The notes: a model not told the origin generated them from the letters alone. Counted from the stretch's first letter, positions 5,596-14,008 are shown. The stretch: DNA of 14,701 nucleotides from Lachnospiraceae bacterium (GCA_017475845.1 JAFVEU010000095.1:1-14701); one strand, 5' to 3'. Numbers and translations: made by a program.

Positions 5596-8226
5596 TCAGC
5601 GCCTGTTTCTGCGGCGTGAGCGTAAGGCTCTTTTACGGAGCAGATCGCCATACCAGACAGTAAGGAGCGAAATGATAAGTGAAAGAAGGCTTATCAGTGT
5701 TCCGGCCTTAAGTCCCCTTGGGAAGAATTCGATCCTTATCACATGATCGCCGGGGGTCAGAGGGGCGGAAATAAAGAGACCGTCAAATAATTCGATGGGG
5801 GTCTTTTCCCCGTCCACATAGAGAGTCCAGCCGGGTTCATAGGGCACCGTGAGAACAAGGTATCCCTTTGAAGCCGGTTTTATTCTGCCTTCAAGGCTGT
5901 CGGCGTTTTTTTCAATATCAAATAATCTCTCCGAAGCATTGAGCATTTCGGAAAAGGAATCAAGCACCGAAGGGTTTAAGCGGTAGAATTCAAGATCCAG
6001 GTCTTCATCCTCCTTTTCTTCTGAAAGGAAGGTGGCCACCGTGCCCTTTTCATGAAAGCCGAGATCGTAGATGTATCTGTATTTATGGGCTGTCATTTTC
6101 CCGTCAGGGGAGGAATCCGTCATGGAGATCTTTAATTCCCCCTTGGTCTTGGAAGCGTTATATGCATAGAGATGGCAGTCGTCTATGAATTCAACGCTTT
6201 TCATGGAAGGACCCTTTTTGATGATCCCGGAATCGGAGGAACCGTATTCCATAAGGGCAGTACCCGAGAGGTTCAGATCATGCATAAGGCTGTTCTGGGC
6301 TTCTGCCGGGGAAAGATTGCTGTTTGGAGAACTCATTTCCCCGTCGATTATCTTTTCCGCATCGGAAGCCGGGATAAAAAGCTTTCTTTCCGCTTCGTCA
6401 TTAAGGCGGAGGATATAGCCGTTTGGAATGGAATCGGTAAATTCATAGAGAACGGAATTGTTACTGAAGCTTACGGGCTTTGCTATATCTTCCGAGAAGT
6501 AGACATTGTTTTCCGGCACAAAGACATATCTCTGGCCGAGGAGCATGGAAGTAAAGGCCGTTGCACCGTCAGAAAGGTAGAAGACCCTGCTGTTCATGAA
6601 GCCGTATTTATTCAGATACTTGATAAGAAGCCCGTTTGTGGTGGATGAGAAGTTGGACAGCGAGGAGTAGTCAATGGTCATGGAATTGTTCCTGACTGTC
6701 CTGTCCACTTCGTCGGCCCTGGAAAGAGGAGCGTCGTTTTTTCTGTCCATTTCAGCCTTTACCTCATTTAACACCTTGTAGTCATCATATTTTGAAAAAT
6801 AGTGGCTGCGGTGGACGGTGCGGCTGTTGGTGAGATACATGTTAAAGAACACTTCCGCCGCAAAGAAGAACAGTATAGCGTAGCGGAATACCAGCTCCTG
6901 TCCGTTTCCGGGAAAATGTATCTTGTCCGGAGCGCTGCGGTATAAAAGGAAAAGAAGTGCCGTGCACAGTGCGGATATGATGGTCACGGTCCTGCTGAGG
7001 CCGTCAGTATTATCATCTTTATAAAGGAAGAGGGTCAGGACCGTAAGTATCAGGGGCAAAGCTATGGAAAGATAAAAGGATCTTTTATTCATATCCCGGA
7101 GAGCAAGAAAGGCCTCGTATGAAACAGTGACAAGGAGCAGGGTATAGAGATAGCCTTGCCTTGCCGGCAGGGAGTCCGGATAATTAAAGCCGTGCCAGAT
7201 GAAATTTAAGAGATTAAGGTTAAAGGATAAGAGAAAGAATCCAAGGAGAGCCAGATTGCAGATCCTATCCTTAAGGGGGGTCTTATCCGAGAAAGCAAAT
7301 ACGAAAACAAGGAAGATCACAAGGATCCCGCAGTAGATATTTGGTTCATGACCGAGGCCGGTCTCCGGGACCACTCCAAAGAAATGCCTTGTAATAAGCT
7401 CGGCGGGACTCAGATAGAAGGTTAGCTCCTTGGGAAACCTTATATTGGTAAAGGTGGTAAATCTCAGTGCAAAGTATTCCGGCAGGATGTAGATCGCAGC
7501 GGTGCCGCCGGATAAAAGAGAAAAGAAGATGAACCTTGCAATGACCTTCAGATTGAACCCCTTTATCACCTGCAGGACGATAAAATATAAGAAAACATAG
7601 ATGCATAGCATTATTGACAGATAGTAGTTAGTGAATATGGCATAGGATAAGGACAGATAATAGATAAGAGGAGAGTCGCCGTCCGCCATCTTTTCAAGTC
7701 CCAGAAGAACAAGAGGAGCTGCAAAGAGCACATCCATCCACTCCACATTCCAGTTATAGGCCGCCATATAGGCACTCATAACATAGGCGAAGGAGAAGAA
7801 GGACATGGCGGGATCATGTCTCTTAAAATGGTATGAAAGATATGCGGAGGAACCAAGGCCCATAAGACCGGTCTTTACCACTACCGAATAGGACATGAAC
7901 TCCAGGATATACTTTTCCGGAAAGAGCACTATAAGGAAATTCAAGGGTGAAGCCAGATAGTAGACGATGACTGCCAGGAAATTGGCTCCAAGTCCCGCAT
8001 TCCAGGAATACCAGAGACTGTCACCGGATTTAAGCTTTCTGTAATACTCGTAGAAAAAGGGGGTATACTGCTGGTACATATCCTTTTTTAGGAAGGTTAT
8101 GTCCCCGAAGGGATAGATCTTCCTTACGGCAAATAAGAGAAGAGTCAGAAAAAAAGGCAGAAAAAAAGCCACTGCATAAAAAACCGCCTTTGTATGTTTT
8201 TCGTAAAAGCTCTTTAATCCGTCCAT
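5596..8226 (-). CDS. YfhO family membrane protein
   Basis: The product is an 876-aa polytopic protein. Family marks near the N terminus: an aromatic TM1 (about 14-36), LKKDMYQQYTPFFYEYYRKL (47-66), SLWYSWNAGLGANF (70-83) and YYLASPLNFLI. A block of about a dozen transmembrane segments is followed by a large soluble part (about 470-835, probably extracytoplasmic) with PYEPGWTLYVDG (795-806), and a final TM (about 842-859) ends in a very basic tail RSRRRNRR. In Bacillus, YfhO is implicated in glycosylating lipoteichoic acid. It lies 15 bases downstream of an LTA synthase-like gene on the same strand, which supports a role in decorating an envelope polymer. Start codon ATG 8226 has only a weak GGGGTT ribosome site, so coupling to the upstream gene is likely. 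Substrate is unknown. Confidence 0.88.
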   Translation of the reverse strand: MDGLKSFYEKHTKAVFYAVAFFLPFFLTLLLFAVRKIYPFGDITFLKKDMYQQYTPFFYEYYRKLKSGDSLWYSWNAGLGANFLAVIVYYLASPLNFLIVLFPEKYILEFMSYSVVVKTGLMGLGSSAYLSYHFKRHDPAMSFFSFAYVMSAYMAAYNWNVEWMDVLFAAPLVLLGLEKMADGDSPLIYYLSLSYAIFTNYYLSIMLCIYVFLYFIVLQVIKGFNLKVIARFIFFSLLSGGTAAIYILPEYFALRFTTFTNIRFPKELTFYLSPAELITRHFFGVVPETGLGHEPNIYCGILVIFLVFVFAFSDKTPLKDRICNLALLGFFLLSFNLNLLNFIWHGFNYPDSLPARQGYLYTLLLVTVSYEAFLALRDMNKRSFYLSIALPLILTVLTLFLYKDDNTDGLSRTVTIISALCTALLFLLYRSAPDKIHFPGNGQELVFRYAILFFFAAEVFFNMYLTNSRTVHRSHYFSKYDDYKVLNEVKAEMDRKNDAPLSRADEVDRTVRNNSMTIDYSSLSNFSSTTNGLLIKYLNKYGFMNSRVFYLSDGATAFTSMLLGQRYVFVPENNVYFSEDIAKPVSFSNNSVLYEFTDSIPNGYILRLNDEAERKLFIPASDAEKIIDGEMSSPNSNLSPAEAQNSLMHDLNLSGTALMEYGSSDSGIIKKGPSMKSVEFIDDCHLYAYNASKTKGELKISMTDSSPDGKMTAHKYRYIYDLGFHEKGTVATFLSEEKEDEDLDLEFYRLNPSVLDSFSEMLNASERLFDIEKNADSLEGRIKPASKGYLVLTVPYEPGWTLYVDGEKTPIELFDGLFISAPLTPGDHVIRIEFFPRGLKAGTLISLLSLIISLLTVWYGDLLRKRALRSRRRNRR

Positions 8227-8241
8227 TAAAACAGAACCCCG

Positions 8242-10023
8242 TTAGTAGTCAAACATATGGTAGTATTGCATACGGCGGTAATTCTGTAAAGCGGGATCTT
8301 TTATATCGGCGGTTTCCGCTCTGCCGTCCTTATAGACGGTGCAGACAGAGGTGACTACGGGGGTTTCCCGGTACTGCTCTTCAAGAAAGGCCCGGTAGCC
8401 TATAAGATCAAGGCCTGCGGTCTTAAGGACCAGGTTTCCGAGATAATTGGCACTTATCTCCATATTCTTTTCCCCGGCTATGCGGTAATTTGCCCAGATT
8501 AAAAAGGGTACCTTATATCTTAAACGCAGTTCTTCTTCATTTAATTCACTGCATTTTCTGCCGTTTAGGTTTAACAGGGGCTCCACCACGGAGTCCGTGG
8601 GCTGGTGATCCCCGAAAAACACCACGATGCTTGGGTCATTTATACTGTCAAAATAGGAGATGAGATCCTTAAAGGCGCTGTCGGTAAGCTTTTCAAGGGA
8701 CAGATACCTCTCTATGGATCTTACGTTGTCAAGTCCCGTGACCTCGATATCCGGATCGAAATTATCAAAATCCCCGGTATAATCCGAATGATTCTGCATG
8801 GTCACATTATAGGAAAATAAGGGGGTGGTTTTCCCGTTTGCCTTGTATCTGTTTATTATCTCGGAAAACAAAGCCCTGTCGCTTACGTATTTTCTCACTT
8901 TTTCATACTCATTTCCCTTGAAATGATCTATGAAGAGCATTTGCTCAAAGCCCAGAAGAGGATAGACCCGGTTCCTGTCCCATCCTCCTGCCTTGTAGGG
9001 GTGCATGGCCTCCGTATTATAGCCTGCTTCCTTAAGATAAGAGGGCAGGGCCGGAGTCTCTTCCTTTATGAACTGCTGGAAGGGAATGCTGCCTGCAGGG
9101 AGAAAGGCCATGGAGGAGCCGGTCAGGAATTCAAATTCCGTGTTTGGAGTATTTCCACCCAGTACGGAAACATTTAAGCTTCCGGAAATGCAGTTTTCGT
9201 CTTCGTACAGGGAACGGATAAAGGGCATATAGTCCTTGTTTGTCTCGAATTCCGCAATAACAGCGGGGTCGGAAAAGGCCTCGCACATGATGACTATGAT
9301 ATTGGGGGTGTTTTCATCCGCCTTTTTGACCGGAGTATCCTCTCCGTATCTGTCCTTTAAGAGAGCCACCGTCTTTTTCCGGCTATAGCCCTGAGGCTTT
9401 TTCACCTTCAGGAATTTAAGGTCATAGAGAAAGGCGTATGCCATGCCGTCACGCATGGTCATGGTGGAGGGAGTGAAGAGCTTGTCGTAGATCCTTAAGG
9501 CTTTAACGGTGCGTTCCGACTGTACAACGGGAATATAGACAAGAAAAAGGAGCAATACCGTTATTATGAGGATCCCGAGCCTTAACTTCCTTCTCCTTAG
9601 CCTCATCTTACAGAAGATAAGGCTCATCCAGATAAAAATGAAATATAGGATGACAGGGACTGTTGTCCTGTCAGGAGTGTAGTCATAATCCCGGGAAACA
9701 CTGAGAGCGGTCTTAAGGGACATGAGATCCCAGGGAACTATGGTATTTCCCCGGAAAGAATAGACATAGTGATCCGCTATCCCGAAAACAAAGGCCGAGA
9801 CAGAGAGTATATAAAGAGAGGCCCTTAAGGACCCGGTGAGGGCATAAAAAAAGAACTCCAGGAGATAAAAAAAGACCAGGTTAATGAGCTGCATAACAGC
9901 CCTTATCCCCCATTTTTCCACGAAGGGATTTCTTAAAAACCATTCCATTCCCCAGAAAATGAGCAGGGGAAATAAGACAAGGAAGCAAAGGTCCCTTGTT
10001 TTACGGATCTCCGCTCTTGTCAT
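8242..10023 (-). CDS. LTA synthase family sulfatase-fold membrane enzyme
   Basis: The product has 593 aa. Five hydrophobic N-terminal segments (about 12-165) are followed by an extracellular alkaline phosphatase-like domain. Compared from memory with LtaS, which transfers glycerol phosphate from phosphatidylglycerol, the metal and catalytic residues are present: Glu248 in CEAFSD, nucleophile Thr292 in GGNTPNTEFEFLTG, the GWDRNR segment around 347-352, His412 in MQNHSDY, and Asp472-His473 in FGDHQP. ATG 10023 is preceded by GGAGGA inside metA, and the two genes overlap by 23 bases, indicating one operon. The exact product (lipoteichoic acid or another polyol-phosphate polymer, or a phosphoglycerol transferase) cannot be set, so I give no symbol. 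Confidence 0.9.
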   Translation of the reverse strand: MTRAEIRKTRDLCFLVLFPLLIFWGMEWFLRNPFVEKWGIRAVMQLINLVFFYLLEFFFYALTGSLRASLYILSVSAFVFGIADHYVYSFRGNTIVPWDLMSLKTALSVSRDYDYTPDRTTVPVILYFIFIWMSLIFCKMRLRRRKLRLGILIITVLLLFLVYIPVVQSERTVKALRIYDKLFTPSTMTMRDGMAYAFLYDLKFLKVKKPQGYSRKKTVALLKDRYGEDTPVKKADENTPNIIVIMCEAFSDPAVIAEFETNKDYMPFIRSLYEDENCISGSLNVSVLGGNTPNTEFEFLTGSSMAFLPAGSIPFQQFIKEETPALPSYLKEAGYNTEAMHPYKAGGWDRNRVYPLLGFEQMLFIDHFKGNEYEKVRKYVSDRALFSEIINRYKANGKTTPLFSYNVTMQNHSDYTGDFDNFDPDIEVTGLDNVRSIERYLSLEKLTDSAFKDLISYFDSINDPSIVVFFGDHQPTDSVVEPLLNLNGRKCSELNEEELRLRYKVPFLIWANYRIAGEKNMEISANYLGNLVLKTAGLDLIGYRAFLEEQYRETPVVTSVCTVYKDGRAETADIKDPALQNYRRMQYYHMFDY

Positions 10024-10939
10024 CCGGCAGATCCTCCAGAGTATAGGGAGTAGTCTGGTATACGTAGTAATTAAGCCAGTTGGTATACAGATTATTGGCG
10101 TGGCTCCGCCAGGAGAGAAGAGGACGGTTTTCCGGATCGTCCCCTGGATAATAATTCTTCGGGATATCCGTATCCAGTCCCTTGTTTCTATCTCTCACAT
10201 ACTCCTTATCAAGAGTCAGTCTGTCATATTCCGGATGTCCCATAACATAGATCTGGCTTCCTCCCCCGGTCATGCAGAGAAAGATGCCGGCTTCTTCGGA
10301 TTCTGCGCAGACTGTCAGATCCTTACAGTTATATATGTCTTCCGCTTTCACACAGGTATACCTGGAATGGGGCGCATAGAACACATCATCAAAACCCCGG
10401 ACCAGAGGGATCTTCCGGTTCATGACCTTATGGGAATAGATCCCGAAGAGCTTCTTTTCAAGCCTGTACTTTGGCAGTCCGAAGTGATAAAAGAGACCGG
10501 CCTGGGCTCCCCAGCAGATATGGAAGGTACTGGTCACATGAGTCTTTGTCCATTCAAAAATGGTACAGAGCTCCTCCCAGTAGTCCACCTCATTGAATTC
10601 CAGTGTCTCCACCGGAGCTCCCGTTATTATCATGCCGTCATAACGGTGTCGGCGGATCTCTCCGAAGGTGGTATAGAACTGGTTCAGATGATTGGCGCTG
10701 GTGTTCTTTGACACATGGCTCTCTATTGTCAGAAAGGTGATGTCCACCTGCAGGGGTGAGTTGGAAAGGGAGCGAAGGATCTGCAGCTCCGTATCCTCTT
10801 TTAAGGGCATGAGATTAAGTATCACTATCTTTAGGGGACGGATATCCTGGTGCAGTGACCGGTATTCGTCCATCACAAATATATTCTCGTTTTCCAGTAT
10901 CTCCCTTGCGGGCAGATCCCGCTGTACCTTGATCGGCAT
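10001..10939 (-). CDS. metA: Homoserine O-acetyltransferase (MetA family)
   Basis: The product is a 312-aa, full-length, cytoplasmic MetA-family enzyme that acylates homoserine at the first committed step of methionine synthesis. Catalytic residues line up exactly: Cys142 in STFHICWGAQAG, His235 and Glu237 in MGHPEYD. Residue 111, in ITGAPVETLEF, is Glu; in this family Glu111 goes with acetyl-CoA and Gly111 (as in E. coli) with succinyl-CoA. O-acetylhomoserine is therefore predicted despite the common succinyltransferase label. ATG 10939 has AGAGGT about seven bases upstream. It is the first gene of a minus-strand operon and overlaps the next gene by 23 bases. The leader is short, with no room for a SAM riboswitch or T-box. 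Confidence 0.95.
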   Translation of the reverse strand: MPIKVQRDLPAREILENENIFVMDEYRSLHQDIRPLKIVILNLMPLKEDTELQILRSLSNSPLQVDITFLTIESHVSKNTSANHLNQFYTTFGEIRRHRYDGMIITGAPVETLEFNEVDYWEELCTIFEWTKTHVTSTFHICWGAQAGLFYHFGLPKYRLEKKLFGIYSHKVMNRKIPLVRGFDDVFYAPHSRYTCVKAEDIYNCKDLTVCAESEEAGIFLCMTGGGSQIYVMGHPEYDRLTLDKEYVRDRNKGLDTDIPKNYYPGDDPENRPLLSWRSHANNLYTNWLNYYVYQTTPYTLEDLPDDKSGDP

Positions 10940-10972
10940 GGTATTTACCTCTGTTCCTCAGATTATCAGTAT

Positions 10973-11001
10973 ACTTTATCACTAATTTCCGTTTATCACA
11001 A
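10973..11001 (-). promoter_or_regulatory. Candidate promoter of the metA operon
   Basis: Read on the minus strand: TTGTGA (11001-10996), 17-base spacer, TAAAGT (10978-10973). A better-looking -10, TATACT (10973-10968), has no -35 at the right distance. ATG 10939 lies 33 bases beyond the -10. Confidence 0.45.
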
Positions 11002-11024
11002 GTCATCATACCCTGCGGACACTA

Positions 11025-11053
11025 TTGTCGGACAAACTTCCATGTTTTATAAT
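11025..11053 (+). promoter_or_regulatory. Promoter of the TIR-domain gene
   Basis: TTGTCG (11025-11030), exactly 17 bases, then consensus TATAAT (11048-11053). It predicts a transcript start near 11060 and a leader of about 25 bases, which fits a translation start at 11086. The -35 lies in a small palindrome TTGTC-G-GACAA (11025-11035), and a further GACA half-site lies at 11018-11021, so an operator is possible. Confidence 0.75.
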
Positions 11054-11066
11054 TTATTTAAGGATC

Positions 11067-11076
11067 GAGAGGAGGG
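11067..11076 (+). promoter_or_regulatory. Ribosome binding site of the TIR-domain gene
   Basis: GAGAGGAGGG is a strong Shine-Dalgarno placed nine bases before ATC 11086. No ATG, GTG or TTG in the correct frame follows within range; the next possible start, GTG 11173, is nearly 100 bases away with no site of its own. Confidence 0.7.
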
Positions 11077-11085
11077 CCGGGACAG

Positions 11086-12840
11086 ATCAGTACGGAACAA
11101 TCAAAGGCAAAGGAAGGTCCGGTACACTATAACGCATTTATAAGCTACAGGCATGTTGAACCGGATCAGACTGTGGCAAAGGAACTCCATAAGAAAATAG
11201 AGAGGTTCAGGCTTCCCGGAACCTTAAGAAATAAGTTCCCCAGAGAAAGATGGGGGATAGAGCGGGTGTTCCGCGATCAGGAAGAGCTTCCCCTCGCGTC
11301 CAATCTGTCGGATCCCATAGAGGAGGCTCTTAAAAATTCCGACTGGCTTGTGGTGATCTGCTCCCCCAGGCTTCCCGAATCCAAGTGGTGCAAAAAGGAG
11401 ATAGAAACCTTTAAGGCTTTGCACGGACAGGATCATATCCTTGCCATTCTGGCGGAGGGTGAGCCGGAGGAGTCTTTTCCCGAAGCTATCAGGCACAGAG
11501 AGACTGAAAGCGTGGATGAGGCCGGCAATGTGGTAAAAACACTTGAAGAAGTCGAGCCTCTTGCCGCAGATGTACGTTCTGCGGATCCCCATAAGAGAAG
11601 CAGGATGATCGATGACGCTGTCCTCCGCCTTGCAGCGCCGATGTACGGCCTTGGCTATGATGGTCTTAAGCAGCGTCACCGCGAACAGAAGATCAAAAGG
11701 GTCGCATTGATAAGCGGGATCTGTGCTTCCGTTTTCTTTGTTTTCAGCATATGCATGACGGCTCTTACCATGAAGATAAACACCCAGAAGCAGACAATAG
11801 AAAGCCAGCATGAGGAGCTGCAGGAGCAGTACCTGCTGTCCAGAAAAAAGTATGAGGAGTCCATGACCCTTGTGTCAAAGGAGCTGTTGAATAGCGGATC
11901 AAAGAAGGATGCTCTGTATGCCATCAGAAATGCCATGCCCTCTTCAAAGGAGGAAGAGCCTGAACTGTACTCATCAGCAGCCCAGAAGGCGCTTACAGAT
12001 GCGCTGGGGGATTATTGGATCGATATGCTGGTGCCGGAGGAAGTGACAGAGCTTCCCGATGATGATTTCTGGGGAAGCTCCGGGGATTATGCATTTCTTG
12101 AGGACTATCTGGGTGGAAAGCAGATAATATGCGCAGAGGAATTTGAGAAGGAGAAGGTCCTAATCGTAACTACGGATTTTAACCTGTACCTGTATGACAG
12201 GGCGGAAAACACCCTTGATGACTATACAGCCACCTGGCTTCCCGAAAAGCCGGAAGAGTATGTTTTCGGCGCAGCATACAGGGATGGTTTCCTGTATGTC
12301 CAGTTTGCCGATTCCCATCATGCGGTCCGCTACCGTTTCAACCGGCGGGATGATTACGAATCCGCAGGGAACATAGCATACAGTGATTATTCCGCATCCA
12401 GAGGTCCTGCGCTTAAGGATAACGAGGAAGCCATGTCGGATGACGGAAGGTATAGTCTGTTCCTCAGGGAAGACCACACTGTAGAGATCTTTGAGGATGG
12501 CTCCGATACGCCGGTGAGCACCCTATATGACGTTCACGGTACATTTACGGGACTTAAGAGCCTTAATGGCACCGGATACTATGTGCTTACCGGATATAAT
12601 ACGAGTTATCTTCTTAATGATGAACTGGAGATCATTGCGACCCTGCCGGGATTCTATGATTATGATGAGAAGAGGAAAGCGCTCATACTTTTCAGAAACA
12701 GCAGCTTTTCCTCCTATGACGATCTGATATATGTCCCCTTACGGGAATATGATGACCTGATAAGGGAAGCGGATGAACTGCTTTCCGGATATGAACCCTC
12801 CGCGGAAACAAGAGAGCGTTACAGAATGCTGGATGATTGA
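11086..12840 (+). CDS. TIR-domain transmembrane protein with a C-terminal sensor-like region; apparent ATC start
   Basis: Read from ATC 11086 the product has 584 aa and begins (M)STEQSKAKEG. The TIR domain (about 14-150) has YNAFISYRH (15-23), FRDQEEL (62-68), LVVICSP and SKWCKKEIE. Glu105 in the W-C-X-X-E motif is at the position of the catalytic Glu of NAD-cleaving TIRs. A transmembrane helix (206-227) and a coiled-coil-like segment (about 229-265) follow. The remainder (about 300-560) is rich in aromatic strands and resembles a shortened beta-propeller; the end, REYDDLIREADELLSGYEPS, resembles the usual end of such Clostridial proteins. GTG 11173 would remove the first TIR strand and has no ribosome site, so the upstream start is preferred. 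Role may be defence or signalling; that is inference. Confidence 0.8.
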   Translation: MSTEQSKAKEGPVHYNAFISYRHVEPDQTVAKELHKKIERFRLPGTLRNKFPRERWGIERVFRDQEELPLASNLSDPIEEALKNSDWLVVICSPRLPESKWCKKEIETFKALHGQDHILAILAEGEPEESFPEAIRHRETESVDEAGNVVKTLEEVEPLAADVRSADPHKRSRMIDDAVLRLAAPMYGLGYDGLKQRHREQKIKRVALISGICASVFFVFSICMTALTMKINTQKQTIESQHEELQEQYLLSRKKYEESMTLVSKELLNSGSKKDALYAIRNAMPSSKEEEPELYSSAAQKALTDALGDYWIDMLVPEEVTELPDDDFWGSSGDYAFLEDYLGGKQIICAEEFEKEKVLIVTTDFNLYLYDRAENTLDDYTATWLPEKPEEYVFGAAYRDGFLYVQFADSHHAVRYRFNRRDDYESAGNIAYSDYSASRGPALKDNEEAMSDDGRYSLFLREDHTVEIFEDGSDTPVSTLYDVHGTFTGLKSLNGTGYYVLTGYNTSYLLNDELEIIATLPGFYDYDEKRKALILFRNSSFSSYDDLIYVPLREYDDLIREADELLSGYEPSAETRERYRMLDD

Positions 12841-12866
12841 AATTGTCGCAACCCCCCATCAGAGGT

Positions 12867-13589
12867 TTAATGGCATTTCCACGGTCTTACTTTACCAATC
12901 CAGCCATTTTCATTCCAATACTTAAAATCTGTATATTCAGGGTTCTGTTTACCAAGACTTGTCTGCAGCATCCTAACGGCATAAAACTTTGCCTTCACCA
13001 CAACACCTGTGTGGCCCGGTCTGCTATAATCGATGGCTCGCATTTTCTGTGCAATACGGTCCAGCTTCTTTTTGAAGGATGCTTTCCTCTTATCCTCGAT
13101 CTTTTCCCAGTCAATTTCAGACATCAGCTTAAAACTTACGACCTTGATGGTCGAGATGCCCCACCAGGAAAGGCTGTCTTTAATATCCTTTGCTGCGGAT
13201 TTCCCACCTTCTCCCAGGCAATGTGTGATTATCACAGAAAGTTTCCCGAACATTTCCTTTGCAGTGCGGTGAGTCATCCACCTGTAACCGAAATGGTCAA
13301 GCATAGCCTTCATTGCGCCGGTCGTATGGAAAACATATGCAGGTGATGTAAAAATGAGCAGATCCGCTTCAAGCATTGACTTCTCGATCTTCTGAACCTT
13401 TTCGGAGTCCTTGCAACGAATCTGATCATTCCTGAAACACGCAGTACATCCCATACAGAACCCCGGCCCATCTTTGGGAAGATAATATTCCGTGATTTCC
13501 GAATCGTTTCTGAACTGCTCTAAAAAGATTTCCTTCATTCTGTATGTAACACCGTGTTTTTCGGTCCCATTGATAACCGCAATCTTCAT
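12867..13589 (-). CDS. Flavodoxin-fold NAD(P)H-dependent FMN reductase family protein
   Basis: The product is a 240-aa, predicted cytoplasmic flavoprotein. The N terminus MKIAVINGTEKHGVTYRM is the phosphate-binding loop of this fold. A cysteine cluster follows (Cys45, Cys48, Cys51, then Cys59; GFCMGCTACF), then the flavin-ring loop TSPAYVFHTTGAMKAMLDHFGYRW (81-104). The cysteines could bind metal or do thiol chemistry, but no clear iron-sulfur motif is complete. The last 60 residues extend past the core fold and are basic. ATG 13589 is preceded by CGGAGG. The gene is convergent with the TIR gene (26-base gap) and 34 bases downstream of a small membrane protein gene, suggesting a pair. Substrate unknown. 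The surrounding DNA is AT-richer than the DNA to the left. Confidence 0.85.
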   Translation of the reverse strand: MKIAVINGTEKHGVTYRMKEIFLEQFRNDSEITEYYLPKDGPGFCMGCTACFRNDQIRCKDSEKVQKIEKSMLEADLLIFTSPAYVFHTTGAMKAMLDHFGYRWMTHRTAKEMFGKLSVIITHCLGEGGKSAAKDIKDSLSWWGISTIKVVSFKLMSEIDWEKIEDKRKASFKKKLDRIAQKMRAIDYSRPGHTGVVVKAKFYAVRMLQTSLGKQNPEYTDFKYWNENGWIGKVRPWKCH

Positions 13590-13623
13590 GTTCCTGTTCC
13601 TCCGAATAATCTGTTATGCCTGA

Positions 13624-13992
13624 TTATTTTCCGGTTGAATGCTTTATCAAGTATCTCTTTATGATCAAATATCCGTAAAAGAACCAGATGTAGAAATACC
13701 ACAATACCAGCGTAATTGCCGGATATTCAATAGCTGCAAACTTCATAATAACAGCAATGATAATTATGAACACCGAAAAAAGATGTATCCATATGGTCTT
13801 TTCTTTTCTGTCAGCTGCTAAATGAAGTATAGTCGCCGGCATAAATGAGTAATCCATACAGATAACAAGAATCCCCACAAAATCATACCATTTCAATGTC
13901 ATCCCTTCATAAAACACACCTGCAATAGCCAATGTAGTAGCTGCAAAAACAAATATATCCACTATTCCCGTTATATTACGCAACTTGTTCAT
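13624..13992 (-). CDS. Small four-helix membrane protein, unrecognised
   Basis: The product has 122 aa when read from ATG 13992. Four hydrophobic segments (about 9-28, 36-58, 69-90, 93-114) are separated by short loops; the basic loop DRKEK (61-65) between helices 2 and 3 and the basic C terminus suggest both face the cytoplasm. I do not recognise the family. The start is set by AAGGAG (14008-14003 on this strand), which is ten bases from ATG 13992 but only one base from the in-frame ATG 14001. It precedes the flavin reductase gene by 34 bases and may be co-transcribed with it. Confidence 0.7.
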   Translation of the reverse strand: MNKLRNITGIVDIFVFAATTLAIAGVFYEGMTLKWYDFVGILVICMDYSFMPATILHLAADRKEKTIWIHLFSVFIIIIAVIMKFAAIEYPAITLVLWYFYIWFFYGYLIIKRYLIKHSTGK

Positions 13993-14002
13993 GGTTTTCA
14001 TT

Positions 14003-14008
14003 CTCCTT
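14003..14008 (-). promoter_or_regulatory. Ribosome binding site deciding the start of the small membrane protein
   Basis: AAGGAG on the minus strand; the ten-base spacing to ATG 13992 is optimal, while the one-base spacing to ATG 14001 is not workable. Confidence 0.65.

Noticed and set aside
5596..10939. Many open frames opposite yfhO, the LTA synthase-like gene and metA
   Set aside because: They are shadows of the minus-strand genes; none has a recognisable domain or good ribosome site.
10940..11072. SAM riboswitch or T-box upstream of metA
   Set aside because: The predicted leader is only about 30 bases and no such motifs are seen.
11173..11175. GTG start for the TIR gene
   Set aside because: It would delete the first strand of the TIR domain and has no ribosome site; promoter and ribosome site point to 11086.
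12837..13346. Plus-strand open frame opposite the flavin reductase gene
   Set aside because: It is antisense to a gene with clear flavodoxin-fold motifs.
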